Assembly: GCA_017514805.1 (NCBI GenBank)
Contig: JAFWIP010000005.1
Coordinates: 1-56,922, forward strand
DNA length: 56,922 nt
Source: Candidatus Saccharimonadota bacterium
GTDB lineage: Bacteria; Patescibacteriota; Saccharimonadia; Saccharimonadales; Saccharimonadaceae
Reading direction: 5' to 3'
The notes beneath the pieces are model-generated. The model did no database searches. It was given only the letters and a program-made list of their open reading frames with translations, and was not told where the DNA came from. Of this stretch, positions 9,161 through 16,762 are shown piece by piece (within the stretch, counting starts at the first letter, position 1; every line of letters starts with the position of its first letter). The position numbers and the translations under genes were made by a program.

Positions 9161-10333
9161 CTACTTGTCGAGGCCGGTTAAGCGAGCGCAGTGCGCATTT
9201 TCGACGATTTGCGCCTCAAATTTGTTTGTATAGCCGTAATTGCCCGAGCGCTCAAGGATATCAGCTGCAATATCGTAGCGCGAGCAATGGTTGCGAGCTA
9301 GCTCATCTAACGGACTAGTAGTCGAACCCTGATCTTCGTAGCCATGAATCGAGAGGCGCATTGGATTGGCGTAATGCGAAAGTATCGAACGGATAGTCTC
9401 TTGATAACCATGGAAGTTTACTACGATTGGTTTATCGAGCGTAAAGAGCTTGTCGAAATCGCGAGAAGACAACTTATTATTAGTCGTGCCAATTGCCGCA
9501 TACGACAAAGCCGCAATACCAATAAAACGAACACGCAGTTCCGGTACTTCGGCTTTAGCAAGCTTTATCCCCTCTAGCGCCTCGTTTGTCGGGATGTCGC
9601 CGATTGCCGCGACAATCACATCCGGTTCATCATCTGAGGCGAATTGGAATACTGAGCAACCATGTCCATCTTGCAGCTGATAGCGCGCATGATTTATGTC
9701 AATCCAGCGAGGCTGTTCATTCTTATTAAATGTTGTCAGATTTACAACATTTTTAGTTTGATTCATGTAATCCCAGGTCGCTGCAGCAGCCACGTCGTCG
9801 ACTGGGAAGAAACAGTTTACTAGATTCGAAGGCTTCGAGAGCAGACTGGAAATTAACGCAGGATTCTGATGAGTATAGCCATTGTGATCCTGGCGCTGCC
9901 AGCAAGATGTCGAAAGGATATTTAGCGCATGAACATCGTTGCGCCAATCAAACTCACTACTTTGCTTCAAAAATTTTAAATGCTGATCGAGCTGAGATGA
10001 AACGATTGGCAAAAATGATTCATATGAAGTCATACAGCCACGCCCGCCACTAAGAATATGTCCTGCCAATACCGCAAAGAGCGTATTCTCGGAGAGCATC
10101 TCAATAACTCGGCCATTTGGCGCTAAGTGTTGATCCCACTCTTCAATCTTACGGGTCCAAGCGCGGTCCGAGGCGTCATAGACGGCGGCAAGACGATTCG
10201 AGGTAGTCTCATCTGGCGAGAAGAAATAATAATCCTCATAGCGATACATCGATTCGCGAAGGCCTTCACCGAAAGTCTGCGCACTAGAACCATTCTCTTC
10301 TCCTGGACGATCAATTCTCGTAGGCAAACTCAT
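9161..10333 (-). CDS. Phosphoketolase, C-terminal half (split gene)
   Basis: A 390-residue polypeptide equal to the pyrimidine-binding and C-terminal domains of xylulose-5-phosphate/fructose-6-phosphate phosphoketolase. Family motifs are intact: SPDETTSN with the catalytic Glu, TSYESF, WRQDHNGYTHQ and HGYEDQGSTTSP. It starts MSLPTRIDRPG at its own ATG, seven bases after GAGGAG, and overlaps the N-terminal gene by 23 bases in the +1 frame, so translation is probably coupled. Relative to fused enzymes, the linker that normally carries the NPHANGG-type motif is missing. Together with the upstream gene it should form a TPP enzyme that cleaves Xu5P or F6P to acetyl phosphate. Confidence 0.9.
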   Translation of the reverse strand: MSLPTRIDRPGEENGSSAQTFGEGLRESMYRYEDYYFFSPDETTSNRLAAVYDASDRAWTRKIEEWDQHLAPNGRVIEMLSENTLFAVLAGHILSGGRGCMTSYESFLPIVSSQLDQHLKFLKQSSEFDWRNDVHALNILSTSCWQRQDHNGYTHQNPALISSLLSKPSNLVNCFFPVDDVAAAATWDYMNQTKNVVNLTTFNKNEQPRWIDINHARYQLQDGHGCSVFQFASDDEPDVIVAAIGDIPTNEALEGIKLAKAEVPELRVRFIGIAALSYAAIGTTNNKLSSRDFDKLFTLDKPIVVNFHGYQETIRSILSHYANPMRLSIHGYEDQGSTTSPLDELARNHCSRYDIAADILERSGNYGYTNKFEAQIVENAHCARLTGLDK

Positions 10334-11252
10334 GATAAAGCTCCTCAAAATTATATGATTTTAGCCAGTTCTCCAACATCGCTAGTTGCGCTCGGTCAGT
10401 CTTCGCATTCGGAAGCGGAACTTGATGCGCCGCGCAATTCCCTTCAATCTTAATTCCATCAACTTCTTTTGGACCAGTATAGCCTTTTGGCGTTTTCATG
10501 ATAATAAAAGTATTCGGGTTAAGACAATTAAGGATAGTTTGAAATGCTTCAGTATCGGTTCCGTCCACTATGACAGGATCGTAGCCAAAACCACGGAATA
10601 ATTGCAATAGTTCGCGTTCACTGCTTCTACCATAAATCGTAGGCGCTGAAATCTTGTAGCCATTGAGATGTAGAATTGGCAAAACATGCCCATTCTTATT
10701 TGAATCGAGTAGTTTGTTGAGATTTAGACTAGCCAAAGCCGTAGCCGTCTCAAGTTCACCATCACCAATTAGTACGGTGATAAACTTCTCTGGCTTGCCA
10801 AGCGCTGCGCCATAGGCCGTCGCAAGCGAATATCCGAGTTCGCCACCCTCAGCGATCACGCCCGGAGTCATCGGACTGGCATGGCTCGGAAAACCATATG
10901 GCCAAGAAAAATTCTTGCAGACATATTCGATACCATGAAGATTCGGCGTAGCATCTGGATAGTAGTTAAATAAATCACCGTCAAAATACAAATTAGCTTG
11001 TAGTGCTGGGAAGCCATGCCCTGGCCCAAGAATAAACTGCATCTTCGGGAAGCGTGCCTTGAGATTTGCGTAGGCGATATTTATGCCCGGACACGATCCC
11101 CAGTGACCAAGCAAACGCGGTTTTACGTCAGCGAATTCTAGCGGTCGATTCAGCAAAAAATTATCCTGCAAAAAAATCTGCGCAACGGAAAGATAATTGC
11201 AGAATCTGATACGACGGTTGATTTTATTAATATCTATGCCCAACCCGTACAT
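10311..11252 (-). CDS. xfp: Phosphoketolase, N-terminal half (split gene)
   Basis: A 313-residue protein matching the N-terminal TPP-pyrophosphate domain of phosphoketolase: HWGSCPGINIAYAN, GPGHGFPALQANLY, SHASPMTPG, EGGELGYSL and the Mg-TPP motif GDGELETAT. It ends with WLKSYNFEELYHEFAYEN, where fused enzymes (about 790-830 residues) continue into a linker. The second half is encoded by the overlapping downstream gene. All visible cofactor and catalytic residues are kept across both halves, so a two-chain active enzyme is likely. The ATG has an extended -10 (TGA-TAAAAT) exactly six bases upstream, predicting a leaderless message that starts after the small-RNA terminator. Confidence 0.92.
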   Translation of the reverse strand: MYGLGIDINKINRRIRFCNYLSVAQIFLQDNFLLNRPLEFADVKPRLLGHWGSCPGINIAYANLKARFPKMQFILGPGHGFPALQANLYFDGDLFNYYPDATPNLHGIEYVCKNFSWPYGFPSHASPMTPGVIAEGGELGYSLATAYGAALGKPEKFITVLIGDGELETATALASLNLNKLLDSNKNGHVLPILHLNGYKISAPTIYGRSSERELLQLFRGFGYDPVIVDGTDTEAFQTILNCLNPNTFIIMKTPKGYTGPKEVDGIKIEGNCAAHQVPLPNAKTDRAQLAMLENWLKSYNFEELYHEFAYEN

Positions 11253-11258
11253 ATTACT

Positions 11259-11267
11259 ATTTTATCA
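11259..11267 (-). promoter_or_regulatory. Leaderless extended -10 promoter of xfp
   Basis: TGATAAAAT on the minus strand, six bases from the ATG at 11252. It lies downstream of the small-RNA terminator, so xfp does not depend on read-through from that RNA. Confidence 0.65.
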
Positions 11268-11290
11268 TAAGCGACTTGAAATCTAAGCAA

Positions 11291-11326
11291 GAAAAAGGGG
11301 TGTCCAAAATGGGTCATGGACACCCC
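11291..11326 (-). terminator. Terminator of the small RNA
   Basis: On the minus strand GGGGTGTCC, a 12-base loop and GGACACCCC form a perfect 9-bp stem followed by TTTTTC. It is strong and oriented toward xfp. Confidence 0.9.
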
Positions 11327-11470
11327 GTGTGGGATAATAAAATTTAACAGGTCGAGCCGAAGGTATGAGCTCTTATGATCTGTGCCCTGGCAAAAGGCTC
11401 CCACGTAGTTTGAAAGATATGTAAAGCACTTACGTGCAAATACATCGAAAGTTACACTAGATAACCAGCA
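11293..11470 (-). ncRNA. Freestanding small RNA of about 175 nt, family not recognised
   Basis: A textbook promoter (11477-11505) and a 9-bp terminator stem followed by TTTTT (11291-11326) bound a transcript with no ORF. By eye it folds into a 5' hairpin (GATGTA/TACATA with GCAC/GTGC on top), then a stem GTGGGA/TCCCAC enclosing a hairpin with arms ACAGATC/GACCTGT and GAGC/GCTC, then the terminator. It does not show the signatures of SRP RNA, RNase P, tmRNA or a TPP riboswitch. Its size would suit 6S RNA, but the two ends do not pair as 6S does. Because xfp has its own promoter further down, this is probably a stand-alone RNA rather than a riboswitch. Confidence 0.65.
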
Positions 11471-11476
11471 ATATAT

Positions 11477-11505
11477 ATTATATCACTTTCAAATTTAGAA
11501 GTCAA
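11477..11505 (-). promoter_or_regulatory. Promoter of the small RNA
   Basis: TTGACT (11500-11505), 17-base spacer, TATAAT (11477-11482). It sits inside the last codons of the upstream hydrolase gene. The predicted start is near 11470. Confidence 0.85.
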
Positions 11506-12322
11506 TATGAAGGAGAAAATGCAATAATGTTTCTTTCGTAATTTTATCGATTTTCTTTGCCTTGGCGCCAGTCATATCATGGCCGCCGAAAGTTTCCGTA
11601 AGATGAAAAGACTTATTATGCTTCGCAACTTGATGAAGATTTGCTGTTATAACGAGTGGGTCAAAACGGCCATGAATTACTTCCATCGGGATTTTCAAAT
11701 TTACTGCTTCACTATAATTGTCGGCATTTAAGATAATGTTATCCATTGCCTTACGAAATGCGGTCGTATTGAGCGAACGTTTTTCGAAACTCGAAAGCGC
11801 ATCAACAAAACCAGCAATCTGAGCAACAACTTTCGCATCAGTATGGCGACGTAGGCCACCGTACAACTTAGTATATATTTGGTCCTTAAACCCGCCGATT
11901 TCGCTAGCGCGAATAATTGGCGGCGAAACCAAAACTAATTGATCAACAATATGGTCGCCATTTGCGGCATAGTCGATCGCAATTAAGCAGCCCATCGAAT
12001 GACCGCATAAAATTAATGGCGTATGAATCTTGAGCTTCTTAAGCGTTCGCGTCAATACACGACGATAGCTAGCATAGTCATACTCGAAACTCTCTGGCTT
12101 TTCCGATTTTCCAAAACCGATTAAATCGAGCGCGATAAAACGTACTTTCGATAAATCTTTATCCCGCGCTAGCGGCGGGAGTGTCTCTCGCCAAGTCGCA
12201 TAGCTGGAGGCAATACCGTGCAAGAAGACAATCGTAATCTCCGGCTTTGCGGCAACGCAATGATCATAGCGAACGCGCATCGTAAGTGGCAGATGAAATA
12301 GGCTTCGAAACAGCTTTAACAT
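11495..12322 (-). CDS. Alpha/beta-hydrolase fold enzyme
   Basis: A 275-residue hydrolase with the nucleophile elbow GHSMG (near residue 105), an oxyanion segment FLHGIASSYATW near the N-terminus, a catalytic Asp in GRFDPLV and a catalytic His in GGHDMTG. The substrate cannot be told from sequence; esters of lipids or small molecules are possible. The ORF has two early ATGs. The second (MLKLFRS, 12322) is chosen because TGC-TATAAT ends exactly six bases before it, so transcription would begin on that A; the first ATG would lie upstream of the transcript. The gene's 3' end contains the promoter of the neighbouring small RNA. Confidence 0.85.
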   Translation of the reverse strand: MLKLFRSLFHLPLTMRVRYDHCVAAKPEITIVFLHGIASSYATWRETLPPLARDKDLSKVRFIALDLIGFGKSEKPESFEYDYASYRRVLTRTLKKLKIHTPLILCGHSMGCLIAIDYAANGDHIVDQLVLVSPPIIRASEIGGFKDQIYTKLYGGLRRHTDAKVVAQIAGFVDALSSFEKRSLNTTAFRKAMDNIILNADNYSEAVNLKIPMEVIHGRFDPLVITANLHQVAKHNKSFHLTETFGGHDMTGAKAKKIDKITKETLLHFLLHIDF

Positions 12323-12328
12323 AAACAT

Positions 12329-12337
12329 ATTATAGCA
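12329..12337 (-). promoter_or_regulatory. Leaderless extended -10 promoter of the hydrolase
   Basis: TGCTATAAT on the minus strand, then six bases to the ATG at 12322. This case is informative because it selects between two closely spaced in-frame ATGs. Confidence 0.7.
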
Positions 12338-12346
12338 CTCGGCAAC

Positions 12347-12376
12347 TTGACAAAGCGAGAATGCTTATGTTAAAAT
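12347..12376 (+). promoter_or_regulatory. Promoter of the 12.4 kb surface protein
   Basis: TTGACA (12347-12352), an 18-base spacer containing GCTTATG, TAAAAT (12371-12376). A leader of about 35 nt follows. Confidence 0.75.
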
Positions 12377-12416
12377 TTAGCTAACAATTTTGCAAAATAA
12401 AAAGGCTAGCTACTAT

Positions 12417-12995
12417 ATGACAAAAAAACGATTACTAATTGCAGGCGCAGCATTGATTAGTGTTGCCCTAATCGGCGGAACTATCGCATATCTTCAGGAC
12501 AGTAACTTCTTCGATAACTCTTTTAAATTGGGCGATGCGGATACAGAGTTTACCGAGGTTTTCGAGAGCCCACAAAACTGGAAAAGCTGCGATGTGACGC
12601 CAAAAGAGTTTTACATTACTAACAAAAGTGATACTCCGGTCACAGCGAAGTTTAAGATGGAAGAATACTGGAAAAGCAAAGGCAGTACCAGTACCGACCA
12701 CACTAGCGACTTGAGCATGACCTACAATAATGAACGCGTAGCGATTATTCATCTTAAAAATGAGAGCGATTGGACGCTCGATAATGAGGGATGGTATGTC
12801 TATAAAGATACCCTGGGAAAGAATGAATCGACCTCATCTATGATTGAATCGGTCGAATTTAACTGTAATCAAAACTTTGTTGGTGGAGTTTCATACTCAG
12901 CTGACGGTCTGAGCGGCGAGACGGTCGGAAGCGACTACGAAGAAGCGACTTACCACCTATTTATTACCGGCCGCACCGAACAAGCACACGATTAG
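12417..12995 (+). CDS. Camelysin/TasA-like secreted protein with SipW-type signal
   Basis: A 192-residue exported protein. The N-terminus MTKKRLLIAGAALISVA with GGTIAYLQDSNFFDN is typical of SipW-dependent signal peptides found on TasA and camelysin (CalY) proteins. The mature part has the motif FESPQNWKSCD, which recurs as FDAPQNWMTCD in the 610-residue protein at 23.7-25.6 kb, and a second Cys in NCNQNF, so a disulfide is plausible. The role is probably structural at the cell surface, as TasA fibres are (family knowledge). The start is the ATG after a weak AAGG site; an upstream TTG is rejected. No SipW peptidase lies in the window. Confidence 0.8.
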   Translation: MTKKRLLIAGAALISVALIGGTIAYLQDSNFFDNSFKLGDADTEFTEVFESPQNWKSCDVTPKEFYITNKSDTPVTAKFKMEEYWKSKGSTSTDHTSDLSMTYNNERVAIIHLKNESDWTLDNEGWYVYKDTLGKNESTSSMIESVEFNCNQNFVGGVSYSADGLSGETVGSDYEEATYHLFITGRTEQAHD

Positions 12996-13000
12996 CCTTT

Positions 13001-13030
13001 AAAATATCCCGCTATTGCGGGATATTTTTT
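13001..13030. terminator. Bidirectional terminator
   Basis: AATATCCCGC, loop TATT, GCGGGATATT with A and T runs. It separates the convergent surface-protein gene and DHH gene; the DHH stop codon lies within it. Confidence 0.9.
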
Positions 13031-13997
13031 ATTCATCAAGCAATTTTAGTGTGGCGCCGATAAGGTCTGGCAAAGCCGTGTCGTAATCTTCGTAAATCCG
13101 GAAACCAGAGGCATACGGATGGCCGCCACCGCCAAAGAATCCAGCTAGCTGATCAGCAATTGGTTTGCTACTGCGGATTTTGCCAGTAAGTTTTCCGTCC
13201 GGGTAAGTCTTGATTGCGACAGCTACCTCAACCCCCTCAACAAGACGGAGCTCCTCGAGAATTAGTACGTTCGGATTATACTCGTCGGAATATTCTTGAA
13301 TATCCTCAAATGGAATTAATACCGTAGCAAGACGTCCATCGAGATGGTATTCAACACGCTTAATAAGATCAGCCTTGTAGTCGAGAATACGTGGAGACTT
13401 CTTCGAGAATTCGCGGCGACGTTCTTCCATATCGGCAATCTGTGCACCGTCATCAAGTAGGCTCGCAGCCGCACGATAGTCGTCGGCCGTAGTTGAAGGC
13501 GAAGTGAGGCCGAGCGTATCAGCCAAGATGCCATAAAGAAGATGCTCAGCGCATTGCGCGTTGATTGCGATCTTTTGCTCAGTAAAAATCTTGAATAGCA
13601 GTGCGCAGCAGCTAGAAGTCGTCTCAATAATACTCTCATAATCGAAATCGAGGTCGGCCTCGGTCTCGTGATGATCGATTACAAGAACTGGCGAAGAATA
13701 GAGACAATTGCGAATGACAGGATCATCGAGCAACTTGCTTAGTAGAGTCGAGCTAGCCGTATCGACAATAATGAACGCATCGGCTTTATAAGTAAAATCG
13801 TTCGTTACCCTATCCCAGCCAGCAAAGTAGCGCATATATTTTGGAATATCAACCGGACAATAGAGCGATATTTCACAGTCGCCCAAAGCTTCTTCAAGCG
13901 CTAAAGCAGAGCCCAAAGAATCACCGTCCGGATTCTCGGCTTGGATAACACAGATATGTTTTTTGTCTTTAATAAAATCACTAAATTTATCGTACAT
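13029..13997 (-). CDS. DHH/DHHA1 phosphoesterase (NrnA-like), altered motif I
   Basis: A 322-residue protein of the DHH family, which includes nanoRNA and pAp phosphatases (NrnA) and cyclic-di-AMP hydrolases. Visible motifs: NPDGDSLGS (motif I), VDTAS (II), VIDHHE (III), GILADTLGL (IV) and the DHHA1 signature GGGGHPYASG. In most relatives motif I begins with His two residues before NPDGD; here that position is Ala (IQAENPDGD), which removes one expected metal ligand. Activity may thus be changed or metal use altered. The promoter TGC-TAAAAT is seven bases from the ATG, so the leader would be one base. The gene ends inside a bidirectional terminator. Confidence 0.85.
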   Translation of the reverse strand: MYDKFSDFIKDKKHICVIQAENPDGDSLGSALALEEALGDCEISLYCPVDIPKYMRYFAGWDRVTNDFTYKADAFIIVDTASSTLLSKLLDDPVIRNCLYSSPVLVIDHHETEADLDFDYESIIETTSSCCALLFKIFTEQKIAINAQCAEHLLYGILADTLGLTSPSTTADDYRAAASLLDDGAQIADMEERRREFSKKSPRILDYKADLIKRVEYHLDGRLATVLIPFEDIQEYSDEYNPNVLILEELRLVEGVEVAVAIKTYPDGKLTGKIRSSKPIADQLAGFFGGGGHPYASGFRIYEDYDTALPDLIGATLKLLDE

Positions 13998-14015
13998 TAA
14001 GATAATTTTAGCATA

Positions 14016-14264
14016 TTAACAGATAGAAATACAGCTGCTGCTTACTCTCTGTAACATTTCTGAAGGCGAATAGCCGTCGACTCGGCGATAATAGAAAAAC
14101 TCATCAAAATAACTCGATGAGACTTTTTCGCCATATTTACGACCAAAAGCAAATTCCGTCGTAGAACTATATAAATGACCTTTTAGCACATACCGATTTG
14201 CTCCGAAATCGAATTGCACTTCTTTACCTCGCATAAGCAAGTCCTTGAGATAACTTGGGCTCAT
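14016..14264 (-). CDS. Small protein of unknown function
   Basis: An 82-residue protein beginning MSPSYLKDLLMRGKEVQF, soluble, aromatic-rich in the middle (SSSYFDEFFYYRR), ending with two cysteines (SSSCISIC). No family recognised. The start is the ATG preceded by GAGGAGAAGTG rather than the upstream in-frame start at 14303, because the extended -10 TGCTATACT lies within that upstream stretch and a Shine-Dalgarno stands at the right distance from 14264. It lies between the DHH gene and the 14.3 kb membrane protein on the same strand. Confidence 0.65.
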   Translation of the reverse strand: MSPSYLKDLLMRGKEVQFDFGANRYVLKGHLYSSTTEFAFGRKYGEKVSSSYFDEFFYYRRVDGYSPSEMLQRVSSSCISIC

Positions 14265-14304
14265 CACTTCTCCTCGAACTTTATTTTTACTAGTATAGCA
14301 CAAA

Positions 14305-15393
14305 CTATTCAGCGGGCGCAGGATTAGTGAGTTCTTCCGATTCAGGAGCGCATTTTACCGCATCGTCAGAATCGAAGTTATTAAAATCGTAATAAGTTTG
14401 TCCGCATTTCTTGCGTGTAGGAACCTTCACGTCTGCCCGTTTCGAGAACATATAAGAATCGCCGGTATTATACAAAAATCCGCGAGCCTCATTCTCATTC
14501 AAATACACAAAGAGAAGCTTCAATTCACTGGCGGTTTCAGTCTTATCCTCGCCTCCAGATACTAATTCCGTCGGCACCAAATGAATAGAATAGACGTTAT
14601 CTAAAGTCGCATCACCTTTATTTAGCCCGACCGCCTCAAATGCCTGGTCGATCGTAATTCCTAAATCAATTAGAGCTTCGCTGTCGTTCTTTACTACGAC
14701 ATCGCCATAATAATAGTTGTCGCTAAAATTCTCGCAACTTTGCAGCCAGAAGGATTTTTTGTCGGGCGCAAACACATAGCAGGAGCCACCCTCCGCCTGC
14801 GATTCCCATACTCCAGCTATTCGCCGATATGGATTAAGTTTCCGGACTGCAACCGGGGCGCTACTGCCCGCCGGAGTTTCTGTCGTATTTTTCGCCTCCC
14901 ATATTGAGCGAAGAAACATAGCGACGCCAATCACGAAAATCGCCAAACAAATAATCGTTATAAATACCAAGAATGCTATCGAAACTGGCTTAGAATCTTT
15001 TAATCGTTTCAGCTTTTTAAGTCTCTTCTTCTCGGACGGGGTAGGAGCTGGAGCCGGAATATCCTCTTCTGGCTCGGCTTGCGCCGGGGATTGCTCTGGC
15101 TCTGGATTATCCGACTCGTATTCGACGCCCTCAAAAGTTGCCGCCTTTAAATCTTCGGCAACGGATTCTGGCGTAGGCGCTTCTTGTTGCTCGGCAGCCT
15201 CACGTTGTGGCTTATCGATGTCGTACGGATCAAACGGCTCAGGTTCGCCAGATACTCGCAAAGTATCACCGTCACTTATCATCTCTATATCAGACTGCAT
15301 TTCTTCTTGCGGATACGAACCAAAAGTAGTCTCGACGGTAAGCGTTTTTACCGAGATTACTCTTTTGACTGGTATCTTTTCTTCTTCGTTCAT
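14305..15393 (-). CDS. Single-span membrane protein with acidic cytoplasmic region
   Basis: A 362-residue protein with three parts: an acidic, Pro/Glu-rich N-terminal region (about 1-120, probably disordered), a basic patch (EKKRLKKLKRLKDSK) followed by one membrane span near 133-160, and an extracytoplasmic domain of about 200 residues with several Cys and Tyr (NPYRRIAGVWESQAEGGSCY). The outside domain resembles lipocalin-like or DUF-type small-molecule sensing domains only in general look; I cannot assign it. A -10 (TATACT) lies five bases before the ATG, and another lies a little further upstream, so the leader is very short or absent. Confidence 0.75.
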   Translation of the reverse strand: MNEEEKIPVKRVISVKTLTVETTFGSYPQEEMQSDIEMISDGDTLRVSGEPEPFDPYDIDKPQREAAEQQEAPTPESVAEDLKAATFEGVEYESDNPEPEQSPAQAEPEEDIPAPAPTPSEKKRLKKLKRLKDSKPVSIAFLVFITIICLAIFVIGVAMFLRSIWEAKNTTETPAGSSAPVAVRKLNPYRRIAGVWESQAEGGSCYVFAPDKKSFWLQSCENFSDNYYYGDVVVKNDSEALIDLGITIDQAFEAVGLNKGDATLDNVYSIHLVPTELVSGGEDKTETASELKLLFVYLNENEARGFLYNTGDSYMFSKRADVKVPTRKKCGQTYYDFNNFDSDDAVKCAPESEELTNPAPAE

Positions 15394-15448
15394 ATTGCAG
15401 TATAAAGCTTATGCTTATATTGTATCATGAGCTAATCAATAAATATGA

Positions 15449-15454
15449 TATAAT
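15449..15454 (+). promoter_or_regulatory. Extended -10 promoter of tRNA-Trp
   Basis: TGATATAAT (-10 hexamer at 15449-15454) with no clear -35. The start near 15461 is about five bases before the mature tRNA. Confidence 0.6.
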
Positions 15455-15465
15455 TACTGATGTGT

Positions 15466-15541
15466 AGGGGCGTAGCTCAGTTGGTAGAGCACTGGTCTCC
15501 AAAACCAGGTGTCGCGAGTTCGAGTCTTGCCGCCCCTGCCA
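15466..15541 (+). tRNA. trnW: tRNA-Trp (CCA anticodon)
   Basis: Complete cloverleaf: acceptor AGGGGCG/CGCCCCT, D arm GCTC/GAGC, anticodon stem CTGGT/ACCAG with loop CTCCAAA (anticodon CCA), T arm with GTTCGAGT, discriminator G and an encoded CCA end. It reads UGG only, consistent with TGA being a stop in this genome. Confidence 0.97.
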
Positions 15542-15593
15542 AGTACTCAAACTTTTTTCAAAAAGAAAAGTTTGGAAAAGAAACTAGTATAAA

Positions 15594-15625
15594 ACAAAAA
15601 AGCAGGCACATGTCCTGTTTTTTTG
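15594..15625 (+). terminator. Terminator after tRNA-Trp
   Basis: CAGG, loop CACATGT, CCTG followed by T7, with an A run before it. A second weaker hairpin (AAACTTTT/AAAAGTTT) sits just upstream near 15549-15573. Confidence 0.7.
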
Positions 15626-15670
15626 TTCTGATTATGAAGTGTCGCGACTTTCTTTTTTATTTGTTAAGTT

Positions 15671-16231
15671 CTATTGGAGGATTGGGGACTTCTTATAGAG
15701 AACGACATTATAGACATTGCCGTCCATCAAGGTTAGGTCGAGGCCATAATTGTCGTCGCCATAAGAAAGGTATTTATAGTGGCTGAAGTTCGTAATCTTC
15801 GTATAGCCAAAATACGAAACAAAATCCGATGCTGCTTTGAGCGGATAACCGCGATACTCAAGCGCAACGTCGTCGATAGTCGTGCCGTCACCATCAGAGG
15901 TTGCAGTCGTATAAAATGCGAGGCGATCGATTTTATTATTCTCGTCGACGGATATCGAGATGTCATCATAAGAATAATCAAATTCTGCATCAATTACCTG
16001 ATGAGCGAGCGCCTCAGTAGAAATATCGCTACCGATCGTCATGCCGTTAAAGCTAACTTTTGAATAGTCGAGCTCAGCGGAAAGCGCCTTGTTCGGCGGA
16101 TTGATCTGATTATAGACGACTATGAAGTCTAGCAATATAAGCAAGAGAAGAAAAAATAATGTCGCAATCCAAACAAATACCATCTTTCGATAGTGCTCTT
16201 GATACGAGCGACGGATCTTCCTCTTAGCCAT
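15671..16231 (-). CDS. Membrane-anchored protein of unknown function
   Basis: A 186-residue protein with a basic N-terminus (MAKRKIRRSYQEHYRK), one membrane span at about 17-42, and an extracytoplasmic domain of about 140 residues rich in Asp, Ser and Tyr. No family recognised; the outer domain has a beta-rich look (repeated YDDISISVD and DLTLMDG patterns). The start has a Shine-Dalgarno (GGGAAGG). A TATAAT about 35 bases upstream gives it a short leader. It is convergent with tRNA-Trp and divergent from the structured RNA promoter at 16.3 kb. Confidence 0.75.
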   Translation of the reverse strand: MAKRKIRRSYQEHYRKMVFVWIATLFFLLLLILLDFIVVYNQINPPNKALSAELDYSKVSFNGMTIGSDISTEALAHQVIDAEFDYSYDDISISVDENNKIDRLAFYTTATSDGDGTTIDDVALEYRGYPLKAASDFVSYFGYTKITNFSHYKYLSYGDDNYGLDLTLMDGNVYNVVLYKKSPILQ

Positions 16232-16308
16232 GACCTTCCCTTTTTACTTATGTTTAATTATAACGAATTATGATTATTTTGTAAATTTTGAAACTCTCCC
16301 TAAAAGTC

Positions 16309-16337
16309 TTGACTTTTTCATAAATCTATGATAGAAT
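16309..16337 (+). promoter_or_regulatory. Strong promoter of the 16.3 kb structured RNA/leader
   Basis: TTGACT (16309-16314), a 17-base spacer and TAGAAT (16332-16337). The start is expected near 16344, about 590 bases before the ABC exporter gene. Confidence 0.8.
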
Positions 16338-16343
16338 AATCAT

Positions 16344-16762
16344 ACAGTTATCATTTAGTGTTCATTTTAGATAATTAAGGTGGGTGCTGAATACAGGACT
16401 GTACAGAGGTGATCCTGCAATATGTTTAATGCACATCTCTAAGGGTTGATGTGAATTACCCGCATATTCAGGAGAGGGTGTTCCTTTCATTCGGCAGGCG
16501 CGAAGCAAAAACAATAACAAAGCTACGAGTTCTTATATTTGTTCATAATACATATAACGAAGGGGGATCGTTATTGTCCTCCCAGCTATTTGCTAAATGT
16601 TTCAACCCTGCCCGCTAACTCAATTGTTCTGCATTTATCAGAACAATTTTATCCATATATTTATTTAATTTCCCCCAAGTCGGCGCCAACTTAGTTTGAC
16701 GCCGATTTTCATTTTCTATATAATTATTAGAGCATCGCATCATGTGTTGCTCTTTTCTTTTT
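16344..16762 (+). ncRNA. Structured noncoding RNA or attenuating leader, family not recognised
   Basis: No long ORF lies between this promoter and the ABC genes. By eye the 5' part forms a three-way junction: closing stem CTGAATA/TATTCAG (about 16387-16470), hairpins CAGGA/TCCTG and CACATC/GATGTG, and a possible pseudoknot GGGT/ACCC. It contains a segment AGGTGATCC, complementary to the usual 16S 3' end, before a six-codon ORF at ATGTTTAATGCACAT. Further on, ATAACGA and TCGTTAT enclose AGGGGGA, which can also pair with TCCTCCC. Three terminator-like hairpins follow (16622-16648, 16680-16705, 16729-16753); the last ends in TTTTCTTTTT. It is either a freestanding RNA of about 415 nt or a leader controlling the exporter. 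Confidence 0.55.
16729..16762 (+). terminator. Intrinsic terminator inside the exporter leader
   Basis: Stem AGAGCA/TGCTCT followed by TTTTCTTTTT. It is the best terminator between the 16.3 kb promoter and the ABC genes and is preceded by two weaker hairpins. Confidence 0.65.

Noticed and set aside
10311-10348. Phosphoketolase break as a sequencing error
   Set aside because: A single indel would join the frames, but the C-terminal gene has a properly spaced SD and ATG and the linker is missing, so a real split is more likely. It is still worth confirming from reads.
11293-11470. Riboswitch for phosphoketolase
   Set aside because: xfp has its own leaderless promoter after the terminator and no TPP-riboswitch motif is present.
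16463-16618. 47-codon GTG-start ORF in the 16.3 kb RNA
   Set aside because: The SD-like AGGAG is too close to the GTG, the codon use is poor and the region is better explained as RNA structure.
16344-16762. tmRNA, RNase P RNA, SRP RNA or 6S RNA
   Set aside because: The conserved strings of tmRNA (tRNA-like ends), RNase P (GAGGAAAGTCC-type) and SRP RNA (GGAAGG loop) are absent, and the ends do not pair as in 6S.
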